A stretch of 64,000 nt of DNA from Tethya wilhelma (GCA_964030475.1 CAXIPT010000008.1:3204165-3268164); one strand, 5' to 3'. Shown: positions 35,301 through 47,254, counted from the first letter of the stretch. Program-made: numbers and translations. The notes: a model not told the origin generated them from the letters alone.

Positions 35301-37855
35301 GATGTCTCGTCATTCTTCTTACACTCCTTAGATTGACCAGTACCCTTTCTATTTCCTAGAAATAAACATGCACACAAATTTGAATCAATGCAGAGATAAG
35401 TATGATTCTTTTACTAGTCAATTTAGGTTTGACAAGGAACTTCTGGCCTAGCAACTCTGGGTTATCACTGCCAATTGTCTCGTCAGACTTCTCACACTCC
35501 TTAGATCGACTGTTACCCTTTCTTCCTCCTAGAAATTAGCATGCACACACACGTTAAAAATTTAATACAATACAGAGATAAGTACCATTCTCTTACTGGT
35601 CAATCTAGGTTTGACAGCAATCTTCTTGTCTAGCAACTGTGGGTCATCACTGTCTGCTGTCTCGTCATTCTTCTTACACTCCTTAGATCGATCGGTATCC
35701 TTTCTACTTCCTAGAAATGAATATGCACACAAATTTGATACAATACAGAGATAAGTATGATCCTCTTACTGGTCGATCTAGGTTTGACAGCAATCTTCTG
35801 GTCTAGCAACTGTGGGTTACCACTGCCCAAGGTCTCATCATTAGTTCGACTGGTACCCTTTCTTAGACTACCTGCTAAAAATGGAAACACCATTTATATG
35901 CATGAAAAAGATACATATGAAAGTAATAATAATTTCTGACCTGATTCAACTGTCATTTCCTGTGAGTCATTCTTATCCCAATCTATATATACAAAATCCC
36001 CAAGGATAGAAAGAGATTCTCAATCAACATATGCATGACATTGCATGTATAGTTTATGCATGACAATAAAGTTCACCTGAAAAATCAAACTGACTTTCAT
36101 CAAGTAAAGAGAAGTCATCATCAAGTACAAATGAGCAATCATTACTTGCTTTAAATGATAGTGACTTTTTTCTTTCTGCATTCAATTCAGCAATATATAT
36201 GCATGCAATCGTTTAAACTGTCCATTTTTTTTAAGCTTAAACATACCTGAAATTCGATGAGGTCTAGGTGGAGGTATTTCATTCTTCTTCTTCCTTTCTT
36301 CCTTTGCTTTTTCTCTTGCAGCTTTTTGTTCATTCTTCTCCTTTTTCTTCAGCTCTTTTTCTTCTAATAGTACTAAATTTTCCCTGCTAGTTAGAACTCG
36401 GGGGTGTTGAGTTGGTTTGCTATTCTTAACACGTTTGAAAGTTACTTTTGGAGTAGAAACAGCTTTGCTCATTAGATAACTCCTTCCAAAGTTACGTTTA
36501 GGAGGTAAATAGCAGATTGACATGTCTAACTCAGACTCCACATCAGATGGCATAAATCTTTGAGTTTCTTCACTAATAGTATCATCATGAGGAATGGAAT
36601 CAGATATTCTTCCAATTACTACTTCCCTATTGAAAGGGCATATACCAGTGTACCGAAATCCAGCAGTAATGTTTTTAGCTGTCATAGACTTCATCCAACT
36701 TTCATGAAACAATGGAGTAAAATCATAACGAGAGACCACTCGCCCAGGATTAGCAGAAAGAAAGTTCTGCACACTCTTCCTCCATTCTTGTTTTAGTGGT
36801 CCAAATGGACCTTTGTCCATGGGTTGGCATAAATGAGTGGTATTCGGTGGTAAGGTAAAGAGAATAACTCCTTCATTCATTGCAACTTTTATCATCTCTA
36901 CAGAGTAGTGTGATGAATGCCCATCCATCATAAGGATAAGTGGTCTTGATGATGGTACACACTTAAGGAAATGTTGCAAGAACCACTCTTTAAACAATTC
37001 CGTATCCATCCATCCACTGGAAGATAGGCCATATACGGTCCCTGGAACTTCTCCTCGGGTGAGTTCATGGTTCAGAGTCTTTCTGTCGAAGACAACATAT
37101 GGTGGCAAAGCATAGCCACTAGCACTTGCACAAGCTAAGATTGTGATTTGAGATTTTCCTTTGCCAGATACTGCAGAAACTTGCTTGGAGCCACGCTCAT
37201 GAACAGTTTTTAATGGCTTTGGATTCAGTGGAATACCACTTTCATCGCAATTGAAGATGGATGTTGGATCATTAAATATACCATTTTCACGAAGTGTTGT
37301 CTCCAGTTCTTTGAAGTAGCTAATTAACATATTTGGGTCTTGTGCTTGTAGCCGTGCTACAGATAGTGGTGCTGCAGATCTCAGTGCAATATTTGGATGC
37401 CTTTTCTTAAACCTTGACCACCAACCTGTTGATACCTCTGAATCAGTATTTTTGGCATTCACAATGCTTTGAACAATTGCTAAAACTTGATTACATGTTT
37501 TGGGATAACCCATTCTCGAACATTTTAGAAGAAAATCAACAAGTTCATCTTCTTCATTGGGAGATAAGTAAGGCTTGGGTCCAGGCTTAGAAAAAGGGGC
37601 AATCTTTCCAGTTGCACGATCATGTAATGTTGTTACTGGAACTCCACACATCAAAGCTGCAGCTCTATATGATTTACCTTCATATTGAACCAGTTTGATT
37701 GCTGCTGACATTGAATCTTCATCCCAGTCTTTATAACAGAGGGGTCTCTGAGATTGCTGTGAAAATTTATAAGATGTGCTCTTAGAGTGGATAGAGCAGC
37801 TGCTGGATGAAGGTTTAAGTATTCTTTTGCTCAAATCTGGGAAATTAGATGCCAT
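32389..37855 (-). CDS. pogo-type transposase fused to repeat exons, Ulp1/C48 protease and PHD finger
   Basis: Exons in coding order: 36247-37855, 36077-36175, 35941-35982, 35770-35871, 35597-35710, 35415-35528, 35242-35355, 35060-35173, 34883-34996, 34710-34823, 34534-34650, 34306-34437, 34142-34243, 33910-34035, 33483-33590, 33342-33416, 33045-33269, 32389-32969. They sum to 4002 nt (1333 aa) and all internal junctions are phase 1. Residues 1-537 hold an HTH and a DDE_1 domain with FNCDESG (D204), LILMMDGHSSH (D311) and CQPMDKGPFG (D347), a DD35D spacing. Residues ~538-1040 are repetitive charged linker. Then comes a Ulp1-like peptidase with SRSHWVCIQ (His), VYLMDSL (Asp) and QQQNGIVDCGLFAVAF (Gln, Cys), the full catalytic set. 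Last is a PHD finger, MVKCDGCGQWIHCDCAG...WFCQLC. ATG 37855 lies just after an acceptor. Separate transcripts remain possible. Confidence 0.75.
33612..33780. repeat. short inverted-repeat element in the fusion-gene intron
   Basis: Left TATAGCTTAAATTTTTTGAGG, right CCTCAAAAAATTCTACTGAGC; same family as 13020-13216. It lies between linker exons 33483-33590 and 33910-34035. Confidence 0.6.
33910..35874 (-). repeat. tandem array of near-identical linker exons
   Basis: Nine full units plus one chimeric unit, repeating every 170-180 bp (about 114-bp exon and 60-bp intron). The typical exon reads RKGT-RSKEC-K-DET-SDDPQLLDQK and then IAVKPRLT. Each starts after TTTCTAG and ends ACCA|GTAAG in phase 1-1, so units can be gained or lost without breaking frame. 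Intron sequences are also alike (AATACAGAGATAAGTATGAT), showing that whole genomic units were duplicated. Confidence 0.85.
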
Positions 37856-38449
37856 ATCTTTACTGAGTACCAAGACCAAAAGCTGAAAAAGCAAACAGAC
37901 ATGCAGTATAATAATAAGAGATATTCACATAGGAAAAAGACACAAAAGTAAACATCCATGCACATTGCCACATTAGTATTAATCAGACTGCACTGTTTAC
38001 ACAAGATCGAATTACACTGAGCAAGTTAATAAATCAATTGCAAGTAAAACTTGGCCCTAACCTCAAGCTCTTTAAATTTTTGGACACTTTTGGTTTCTAC
38101 TTGACATACAGCGAACAATACATAGCATACTCAACCGGCTAGCCGCTAGCTCAGTCCTGCCCACGACTTAAAATTTGAACAATTTTTTATAACCAATTAT
38201 GGCTTGTCCGGAAGTTTTGTAATACACTATCAGAGTAGAGATCTAGAATCAGGATCTGTTCGTTTCATCCATAAATCACTTACATGATTTCAAATTTTGA
38301 GGCCCAAGCTGCGCGCCCAGTTCTACCTAGTTCCAGGAATTCCAGCTTCATCTATATACCGCGTACCGGTGCACCCGACACTCACGTGACTAACTAACCA
38401 GATTAGTAAATTATTCGACCTAATAAGTAGAAAGAATGTCGAGTTTATA

Positions 38450-38998
38450 GACCTTTTCCACGCGGCAACAGTAGCGATTTTTTAATGAGATGCATGACGT
38501 GTTATGACGAATTGTGACGGTGGACACGCCCCTTGGTGGGCAAATTTGTACAGTAGTGATACTGCCAAGCTTGAAAAGAGCACTTCAGTGAGGAAGGATG
38601 CTTCAGCCAACTTCTCAGGTAATTGTAAACTAACTCATACTTCACTAGAACTCTCGTTGGCTCACTCAAAATGTTTGTTTAGATCTGAAACACCAGTAAG
38701 TCCAGTTCATGGTGGCTTTTGCATGCTATTTCTTACGTAATGTGGTGCTATTTTCTCGGATTTGTTGCTATTCGAAGTTTGTATGGACCCTTCTCCACGT
38801 TTTATCTGGCTTGCTGCTTCTATTTCCAGTAGAAGGCTCTTGAGCTTGCACTAAACTTAGCCTCCAGTGTCAGCCAGTACAAAATTCCATTCGCTTGCCC
38901 ACCAATGGGCGTGGCCTGTGTCATAACGTGTCATAAAGTGTCAAAAAACGTCACTTCCACTTGTTTCGCGCTACTTTCCCGTGCGTGTGGAAAAGGTC
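38450..38998. mobile_element. 549-bp TIR element inserted in the transposon 5' region
   Basis: Ends are GACCTTTTCCACGCG and CGTGTGGAAAAGGTC, flanked by TATA (38446-38449, 38999-39002). The empty site survives at 24306-24340 in the inverted copy, where TTATAAGCTGTCG (minus sense) is uninterrupted. Alternatively TA is the duplication and the ends are TAGACC...GGTCTA. No coding capacity. Confidence 0.85.
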
Positions 38999-39339
38999 TA
39001 TAAGCTGTCGTTTGCATGCTATGATTAGCAAGAGCTGGTGTTTGTGCTGCCATACTTTGATACATTAATTCGCTCAAGGAGTAGCTCAAAAACAAGCAGT
39101 TCGATTTTTGATCGTTTTGTTCGATTTTTCATATTTTCGAACGCACGACAAAAGTGCGTCTCAAAGTTTATTCAACAAAAGGTTGACGCTGAAATGTGGT
39201 GATCTAGGACCAACTTTCTGCGAGGATTCCATAGGTGCAACTTTCAAGTCGATAGCTGATTTTGTTCAAGAGATACGTGCGTTCGATTATTGGTATGTAC
39301 GTTTATTGGTAGCTCACTCTACGAACCAGAGCTACGGTC

Positions 39340-39540
39340 CACGTGCCATTTTATGCGCATGCGCGCATGCGCTTATAAAGATGCAGATGAGGGGAATGCC
39401 CCTAGCTTTTGACACACCTTCCATTCTATACCATTGATAATAGAGACTCGAACTCGCGGACCTAGTCTACGTCATGATCTGACTAGAGCTGCAACTAGTC
39501 TCGCTAACCAGACTCTCCGCAGGGAAACTAAGCTGCAACT
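39340..39540 (+). promoter_or_regulatory. promoter of Ig receptor 1
   Basis: Contains overlapping NRF1-type palindromes (TGCGCATGCGCGCATGCGC, about 39354-39372), immediately followed by a TATAAA at 39374-39379, 162 bp before the ATG. The segment 39341-39432 recurs in inverse orientation at 53181-53270. Confidence 0.55.
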
Positions 39541-42373
39541 ATGCAAGGGCTCACTTTTGTAGCAACATGTACAGCTGTTTTCAGGTCAGTGCATGTCGGA
39601 AACTAATTGTGATTTTTTTTGTACAGCCTAGTTCAAATTTCAACGTAACATTCATCTGCTAAGTCTTTCTCTTTCAAATTTAATTGCTATGCACATTTAC
39701 AGCATAATGCTCGTGAAGTGTGGTGCCAACACAACTTATTGTCAGGAAAGCTCTGGCCCAGTATGGTTCACTTCTTGGGATGAGTTTCGTAACTCATCTC
39801 TGCTCAGGCTCAAAGCTTGTGACAGCTTCAGTAGCCTGTGTAGCCATTCCTCACAAGTAATATGTGAGTCACAGTGGAGACTCAATGTCAGTTCACACTC
39901 AGTGAATGGCTGGAGAGATGCAGACATATCATTGGAGGATGATGTGTATTCATACACCCTTCAGACGGTAAGCAAACAACCATAGTTAGTGGCATTGTGT
40001 TCAAGTTGAACATGGCACAATAATATCACCATTTAAGAGCATCATGTATGCCGTGGATAACAATGGCTTGAGTTCTCCCTATGTTATAATATTCACCAAT
40101 CCATAACTAATAATATAATGGAACATGAGATAATTTTTTATATTGGTGCATTGTGTTGCATGTGAATTGGTGCATTTGGACAATCAGAATATCCAGCGTC
40201 CAGTATCCAACTGGCAACAGCTTGCACAATCAAATAATTATAACGTTTGCTTGCATGGACTCGGAGTTGTACATTTCCTCTAGAACACACAGTTTACATC
40301 ACTCAGCTAGTGCCACTGCACATGTGATAAGTAAGTAATTGTTAATATGACTCTATAATACTAATGTTATGTTGTGAGTTTGTTTCTTTTCCTAGCTTGC
40401 TTAATTCCCATTGTGACTGGAATAGTATAATATCCCCTATATAGCATCTTGGGTTGCATGCTGTTTTCTTTATTCTACTCAGAGTACAATACTTATACAT
40501 CATGCATGCTAAAGTTTATAACAACATAGCTTTAAATTCACGACATTGTGCATACAGGGAGAGGGAAGATTCAGGGAAAGTGTGGATGAAGGCGAATTCC
40601 TTATAGAGCACAAATATCGCTATGGCTGTGTGGAGTCAGCAGGAAGTGGTGATAATGGTATTAATGGAGTATCAATGGATCTATCCACAACATGTGACCC
40701 AGTCAACACAGTATGGCAGTCCACGAGAGTTATTAGAGTCTTAATACCAAGTACATAAACTATAATTCAAATGTGTTCCACCAAGTGGCTACATATTATG
40801 TATATGGTATAAAACTTTGTATCTGTTCTCTCACATGCACAGCCATACAGCTTGAAGTCTCATCAGGAAGTGAAATAACAGAAGGAGAGACTGTCCGTCT
40901 TGCTTGCTCAACTAACCTTCCTTCAACTGACAAAATCTTGATGAGATTTGAACACAACGGTCAAGTGGCTTACTGTCATCCATTTCTAGAGAATGCCGAG
41001 TTCAACAATGGATGGAAGATCTATTGCGATAACAGTGAAGGTCAACAGTGTGTGCTAGAAATAGAGAATGTCACATACTCCAGAAGTGGAGAGTACAATT
41101 GCTCTGGGTTTTTACCAGATGGTACTCAGGTGCACAGCAATAACAGTATAACAATACCACCAGCTGGCACAGCAGCATCTAAACCGACAGAAGCTGGTTT
41201 TTCAGGTCAACTTGTTGGTCTGTGGACACTCCTTATCATTGTGCTGAGCCTTGTCATCCTGCTCACAGTGGTAGTACTGGGTGTTGTGCTCTTAGTAAAA
41301 CGAAAGGCAAAGTGGTCAGATTCAAGTCACTGCCTCAGTTTTCACTCTCAAGACCCGGTCATTATAGGAAGAGAAGGTAAATTTATAGATCATTGATCGA
41401 TAATTATCAACAAAAACAATGCATGTTGTCTGTTCATATTAGATGGGATCCCAGCAGGATCTGCTGGTAATGACTTCGGACAATTGAATGGTATAAATTA
41501 TTCTAGTACTATGAGATTGTACTTTTAAATTATCTTAATTTACAACACGTAATGGAGTATTAATATTTATAATAGTAATTTCCAATTTCACAGATAAAGA
41601 AAGTTCAATTCAAAAAGGTATTCTACCTAATAATGTAAACTATTATGGTAGTGGGCATTCTGATTCTCAACCGTTAACTCCTTGGGCCTCCTGAGATTAG
41701 AAGACTCTACTTTAATTTTATGTAGAGCGTGCTATTTCAAGAGCTACTGATGGTGATGATGTAATTTTGAAGTCTACTCGAGAAGGTATACTACATGTAT
41801 TGTGCAGATTCACTGTCAGCACAAATTATTTTGGAGTCATAGCCACAAACTTAATGATAATTATTATTAGACAAATTTCTTTCATCAGGTCAAAGAACTA
41901 AATTGAACAGCAATCCTAAGGCTGTTTGGAGAGACAAACAGATGAGTAAAGAGGTCAACTCTCCAATGTCTCCTGGTATGTGACACCAGTGTGTGATATG
42001 TAGATGTGTAATAGCACATGTGAATTATGTAGAATTTTGTATTGCATGCAGCTGGTGTTGTATCAACTGGACAGTATTGTAAATATTATTATATAACTTA
42101 CACCTCAATAAAAATAATAGTGCTTTGTTGACTATGGACCAACTATATGGCCTGACCTCTATAATATAGCTAGCACAATTTTCTTTTTTTGTAGAGACCT
42201 TTAAAGATTTTACTGCTACTGTGAAAAACCTTAATCAGTCTATTGCGAGTGATGAGAAGGATGAGAACCAGGGGACTCCTACCCTGCAGAGGCAACAACC
42301 ACTAGTCCTGCCATCTCTTGGTGATCAGCCACCTCTCACATTTGATTGTGAGGACACCGAGACTAATGTATGA
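39541..42373 (+). CDS. Ig-domain type-I transmembrane receptor, copy 1 (complete)
   Basis: Nine exons: 39541-39584, 39703-39967, 40558-40750, 40843-41376, 41443-41490, 41594-41617, 41726-41785, 41889-41975, 42195-42373; 477 aa, frames consistent. A signal peptide (MQGLTFVATCTAVFSIMLV) is followed by an N-terminal Cys-rich ectodomain (exons 2-3, CQESSGPVWFTSWDEF...YRYGC) of unknown fold. An Ig domain comes next (residues about 170-270, RLACSTN ... GEYNCSGF), then a membrane helix (about 298-322, WTLLIIVLSLVILLTVVVLG) with stop-transfer KRKAK. The tail, in phase-1 exons, has no tyrosine and ends ETNV, a class I PDZ-ligand pattern. Exon 5 has an alternative in-frame donor at 41466. Ligand and pathway are unknown; adhesion or allorecognition is a guess. 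Confidence 0.85.
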
Positions 42374-43208
42374 CATGATTAAATTATTTTATTTACAATT
42401 ATGGTGGACTCTTGTGTGATAGACTGGTATATATGTGATAGACTGGTAATGTATGGATAATTGCTTAACTGACTATGACTGTTATATATAGTTTGTTTGG
42501 TGTAGTTATTATTGTGTTAGTAGTATTCTATTTAGATGTTTAACTTTCAATTTTACTTTAGTGATGTAATGATTAGGTAATACTTGTTTTTCTTTAGTTA
42601 TATGTGTTAACTGAATACTCTTACACCTGAGTTGTTTTTCTCTGTTAACTTGTGAACTTTAGTTAGTCTGGTGTGATTTTTGGAAATATTGAAAAAGAAA
42701 CTTATTTACTCTCTCTCTCTGTCAATTCATAATTCTTGCTTGCAAGTTAACAGCTACTAGGGTGGTAGTCTGTTACACTTGTGTGTTATGCACTCATGAT
42801 CATGCATGATCAATAATTATCAGTATGCACATATGTGTGACAAACAACAGCCTCCTACACTGAAAAAATGATGGGTTATTTCAACCAACAGGTCAAATAA
42901 CTGTATGTATACAATTATAATAGTACATCTACCCATTAATGGGTTATGTCAGTCATTCTATGTGAAAATAACAAAAATTAGGTTGTAGCTACATACTATC
43001 ATAGGTCAAAGTAACACATACAATAAGAGGTACAACTATCCATCAATGGGTTATTTCAGTACGTCATCCTCCGTGAAAATTAGATTATAACTATTAAGTT
43101 GGGTATCAACCACATTCTATGGTGGTTAAATGAATCTCATTTGGACTGTTCTATAAATGAATGGCTGTATCTAAAATGATGACATCATTACTGGGCATGC
43201 TCAGTAGC
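42374..43208. other. 3' flank of receptor 1, no gene seen
   Basis: AT-rich. The phrase CATCAATGGGTTATTTCAGT / CCATTAATGGGTTATGTCAG recurs loosely at about 42875, 42935 and 43035, hinting at a decayed short tandem repeat. Confidence 0.5.
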
Positions 43209-43612
43209 TAGGCCCAGATAAATAATGCTTTTTTTTCTACCTATAATTCCATTCTTCAGTGCTAGCAAAAATGTCCTATAATGCTTTCCAATTGTACCTA
43301 TATTGCTCATTATTGCTTCACCAGAATCGACCAAACAATTACAAAAAAACTGATTTTAAAATGTATAAAGGGGTTTAAACCAATGATTGTTCTACAGAGC
43401 ATTTATTTTACTAAACTAGGCCTCAAGTACATTTGTTGCTTTGACTACAGCACAACAATTGAACATAGCGGTCCAATTTTAAAATCTTTGTTTGCTTGAA
43501 GATGAAATGCTTTAAATGCACTCAAAAGTTACCTATAATGCTCGAATATTGCTCATTGCTTTTAGCTACCTATAATGCTAAAAAAAATGCCAGCATTATT
43601 TATCTGGGCCTA
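43209..43612. mobile_element. hAT-type MITE with 8-bp target duplication
   Basis: Ends TAGGCCCAGATAAATAATGC and GCATTATTTATCTGGGCCTA are perfectly inverted and flanked by TCAGTAGC on both sides (43201-43208, 43613-43620). An 8-bp duplication points to the hAT superfamily. No transposase. Confidence 0.88.
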
Positions 43613-44169
43613 TCAGTAGCACAATTTGAAACTTAGCCATCGGCATTGAAGAGCTGGCAGATCCACTGGCCATGGTGGGATACTCAGCTGTTGTCAGATG
43701 GCAATCAATGAGCATGCAAAGCCTAGCTGAGCTACATGAACCAAAGGTTATGCCTGAATTAGATATTAAATCAGTAACCCAGCTTGTATCATAGCTATAT
43801 AGATCAGTGAAGAATCACGAACACTGTGGAGTCATTGGCAATTAATGCATAGAAGGGCCCATGTTTTAGAGGAGGGAGGGTCCAAATTTTGCAATTATTA
43901 TGGGGATTCAACTATTTTGGGGGTTCAAATTTCTCGTGAATTGTCTGTGGCACTGGGACACTGGGCTCATTCCCACTAGCTGCTTTATTTTATACCACCA
44001 TACTAGTGGTGTGATAAAACCAAAATTCAAACATCAGCTAGCATGTATAAACCAGGCCTTGTTTCTTTATGGAGTACGTGCAGCCAGCCCATCTTATTTC
44101 TTACTAGTCACAGTTTCATTATAATACAAATGTCTGATTTACTGTGAATAATAAGTCCAACAACAGTAA

Positions 44170-44870
44170 TAATAATAAGTACAAGGAGTGGGGCTCGCTT
44201 CGCTCGCCCACTCCTTGTTTGTGTATGTTTATAGGATCAGTTACTATAACTCAAACAATAGTAAGATAAAATTGATGAGCAAAGTTATTGCGCATAAATA
44301 TTCTTCTATGGTGAGTTGGCTTAGAATAACCTTTGCAGTTGAAGCAACACACAACAATCACACCAATACTGGCATAAACTCAAAGGGAAGCAATGCTGCA
44401 TGTTTATATGCACTGCTTAGTGCTACTTTGCTTTGGCCAGCTCAGCAATTTACCTCACTACGTGACGTCACAAACGACCCTTTTCCGACTTCCGCCATTT
44501 TTGTAATCAGCTGGCAAAGAAGCTCGTTATCTGGCTAGCTGTGTTTCGTGTACAGCGACAGAGAAGCAGACTTCTAGAAGCGAAAGTTCTCCTCTCGCTA
44601 CGCTTCTTTTGTGAAAGATTGGCTTCTCTATCACGCTTCTTCGTCAGATACATACGCCACTGGTAAGCCTTGTCAGCAATCTCAAAAAAAGTTAGCCTTA
44701 CTTGTAGCGCCTGTGATTCTATCCTAGGCTAGCACTATCTAAGCTAGCTGTCTAAGCATGCTTTTCATAGCTTGCATTCTCCACAGTCCAGAGAAAAGGC
44801 ATCTTTTAGTTCCAGGTCACATCACTTCCGGTGACCCTCCGTAACACACGGACACACGGACAGACAAAAC
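44170..44870. repeat. repeat with GGAGTGGGG/CCCACTCC palindrome
   Basis: About 44178-44219 is a palindrome (ACAAGGAGTGGGGCTCGC / GCTCGCCCACTCCTTGT). The segment ends near CCGTAACACACGGACACACGG, a tail that looks repetitive. Boundaries uncertain, no gene. Confidence 0.4.
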
Positions 44871-45007
44871 ATTCCAAATAATACCCATCAAACAAAAAAA
44901 AAGAGATTAGTGTAGAAAGTTTAGAACATTCACTAAAGAGCTCTAATTGTACCAAACAAACTCCATTTATAGAAAATGCAAAGAAATAAAGAGAATGAGA
45001 TACAGAG

Positions 45008-45899
45008 CTACTTTGTCCTGTTGGGTAACTGTGAAAGTGAAAGAGTAACTTGAGCGGAGCAAAACATCAACACAAGTAAGCATTACACAAAATTTTCACT
45101 ATAAGCTTTGAACCTACCTTTACATTAGCATACAAATAATGTTGCTCTCTTCTTTGTTGATCGTGAGATTCATTAGAACTAGTAGGATACTGCAGCAGAA
45201 CAAAGACAAAAGATAAAACTCACAACATGCAACAAGCAACTAACACACTGTCCTAACATCACAATATGTGGTCTTACTGTGGGTGGTGGAAGGTCAGGGG
45301 GTGGTCTGCTGGGTAGTACTGGGGTTTGAAGACGGTCAGGAGACTGCAAGTGAGTGGAGACATTGGAGTGACTCACGTACCACACACACTCCAGTTATGT
45401 TCTTTCCCTTACCTTTGCCCTAACAATTGCTGACACAATCTTCAACATGTCTGCCTCTGTTTCTGAACAGAGGTACTTGCAATTCTCCTCCCCTCTATTG
45501 GCCTTCAGCCAGAAACAATACCTATACAACAGACAGCCATAGCAAGTTGAAATAAACTACTATACCACCATTGTCCTCTTCAATACTACATGCAGCAGGC
45601 ATTTACCTTGATGGCATGGGATTTTTGATGTCTATTTTTCTTCTCTCAATGCCAGTGAACACATCGAGTTCAGCAACAGCCAACTTAAAGTATTCATTGT
45701 GACACTGGGCATTTAAAAAGAGAACAGTAATGGGGTGAATTTAGGAAATGGTCATCAGATTTATAAACACGATGCACCCGCAGTTAGAGTCTTTGAACTG
45801 TATGAAGCAGCCATTCCTCACAGTGCAAGGATACTTCTTCCACTTTCTCTTTTCTCTGACTTGCAGTGTCACAGGCTCACCATCCTTAACTATATCCAT
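45008..45899 (-). pseudogene. PH-domain protein with Pro-rich and YANV tail, copy A (donor of first exon lost)
   Basis: Segments in coding order: about 45783-45899, 45607-45704, 45413-45521, 45278-45343, 45118-45189, 45008-45028 (stop). The product reads a Grb7/RIAM-like PH domain (KRKWKKYPCTVRNGCFI, IDIKNPMPSRYCFWLKANRG, CKYLCSETEADMLKIVSAIV), then LPSRPPPDLPPPT (SH3-ligand-like), QHYLYANV (YxN, Grb2-SH2-like) and LPNRTK. PH, proline and tyrosine motifs suggest an adaptor. Where copy B has AAG|GTACAT ending exon 1, this copy has AACTGCGGGTGCAT, so the donor is gone and the only nearby GT shifts frame. Upstream exons, if any, are not seen. It could still be functional with a different first exon. 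Confidence 0.6.
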
Positions 45900-46309
45900 C
45901 TAACAAACAAAAGACACAAAAGCAAGTCAACCAACAAAAATATAGCGAAATGGCACACCATGCATCACTCACGTATTGTAGAAGTGTTTCTCCATATAAT
46001 AATATGTAAACTTTGTTTAACTATCAATAGTTATACGTAACTAAGCATCTTATTGACAATGTATATATTAACTTTAATTTCAGTGTTATTATAGCAGCTA
46101 TGTATACGTATCTAAGTTTGTTCTTAGGCCATGGCAAGCTTCTCAGTCTCCTTTCCTAATTATTATTACATTGGTTTAGTGGAATATTTTGCTGTTCATT
46201 GATTACCTCTGCTCGAGCGATGGCACTTGACATGTACTAGCTGATATTAAGTTGCAATGGTATTTTGCACTCACCAGTGTGTGGCTCGTTGTGAGTGCCC
46301 TCGCAACCT

Positions 46310-46545
46310 GATGCACATTGTTGGAAGGTATGATGATTCCAGTCTTATGCCGCGCCGCTGCGCTGGCATTCTGCGAATGCGTGAAATGACGCCATCTCAG
46401 GCAGGAAGGAAAACCAAAGCCCCTTCAAAGGTAGCTTCCGAATTTATTTACGCAAGAGACTATCAATGTTTCAATCATAGATCAATACTCAGTAACGACA
46501 GAATCGAATGCAGACTACAGGATCATTATCAGTGATTGTTTTGAG
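46310..46545 (+). pseudogene. Ig receptor copy 2: promoter and signal-peptide exon
   Basis: Exon 46508-46545 encodes MQTTGSLSVIVL and ends GAG|GTACGT, matching the first exon of copy 3. Upstream is the family promoter, damaged: TGCGAATGCGTGAAATGACG. No ectodomain exons follow; a poly-T run ends at a single N (46680). Confidence 0.55.
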
Positions 46546-46689
46546 GTACGTGCATAAATTTAGCTAAAAATATCATTGCAGCATCACTATAGGCTTGAAT
46601 TGAGTGTGTTATTTTGTGCATGACAAATGTTGTAACATTCTGTTTGTCTCTACTCTTTTTTTTTTTTTTTTTTTTTTTTNTTTCCCAAC

Positions 46690-47165
46690 TCAAGCTTTGT
46701 GCAGTATTGTGTTATTAGTTGATGCTTCAAAGACTAAAAACAGAGACACAACACTTGACACAAGCTATATATATAGTACAGCTTTGCATCCACTTGCACT
46801 ACCTGACAAAAATAGTAGAATGCTAATCATGCAGTCTATTGTTCCTCTCTATTTCATGAAGGTTGTTTGGGTTTGGAATGATGTGGCTCTATCGGAGGAA
46901 CAGACACACTGTCCGTGAGATCAAGGGTATTTCAGTCAACAAATGGAGGAAGATCCAAGCAAGAATGAATGAACAGAGTGATCCACCTTCACTTGTTGTT
47001 GACACCACTAGATCAAGAACTAGTACCAGTGTACAGTACAATGCTACCAATGACACTGTGGTTACAGGCTTGAGTGGGTCGTACAGTACTAATGAACAGG
47101 GGCCTACTCATTCTGTTGTAGACAGTCCAGTTGAAGTGCACCCAACTTCTTGTAATAATTTATAA
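46690..47165 (+). other. possible receptor tail fragment
   Basis: An open frame from about 46860 reads LFGFGMMWLYRRNRHTV and IKGISVNKWRKIQARMNEQS, and ends VHPTSCNNL at TAA 47163. It looks like the end of a membrane helix with a basic stop-transfer and a tail holding two Tyr (SVQYNATN, SGSYSTNE). It may be the tail of receptor copy 2 separated from its ectodomain, or of another membrane protein. Confidence 0.35.
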
Positions 47166-47227
47166 TGTCAATTTTTTGTTATAATTCTTTCTTTCTTGGT
47201 TTGTTTCTGTTGGGTATCAGTCTCTGC

Positions 47228-47254
47228 TGTGTGTGTGTGTGTGTGTGTGTGTGT
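47228..47254. repeat. (GT)n microsatellite
   Basis: About 13 GT units. Confidence 0.95.

Larger units (their letters stand above)
30694..39319 (-). mobile_element. 8.6-kb TA-flanked transposon encoding a transposase-Ulp1-PHD fusion
   Basis: The left end GAGTAGGCTACCGATAATCG (30694) and right end TTTATTGGTAGCTCACTC (to 39319) are inverted. A TA duplication flanks each (30692-30693, 39320-39321), as expected for Tc1/mariner/pogo. The arms align for about 340 bp, sharing TCGAACGCACGTATCT, GGAATCCTCGCAGAAAGTT and ACGCACTTTTGTCGTGCGTT. Inside, the minus strand carries an 18-exon gene, and the plus strand near the left end carries decayed pieces of the same gene. A 549-bp secondary insertion lies near the right end. 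The right end is 221 bp upstream of the first Ig-receptor ATG. Confidence 0.85.

Noticed and set aside
37856..37894. Upstream ATG giving MLFQLLVLVLSKD as a signal-peptide-like start of the transposase
   Set aside because: It lies across a clear splice acceptor (GCTTTTTCAG); the next in-frame ATG at 37855 follows the acceptor and gives MASNF.
38504..38740. 78-codon ORF inside the 549-bp element
   Set aside because: Short, with no domain, and lies within a non-autonomous insertion absent from the empty site.
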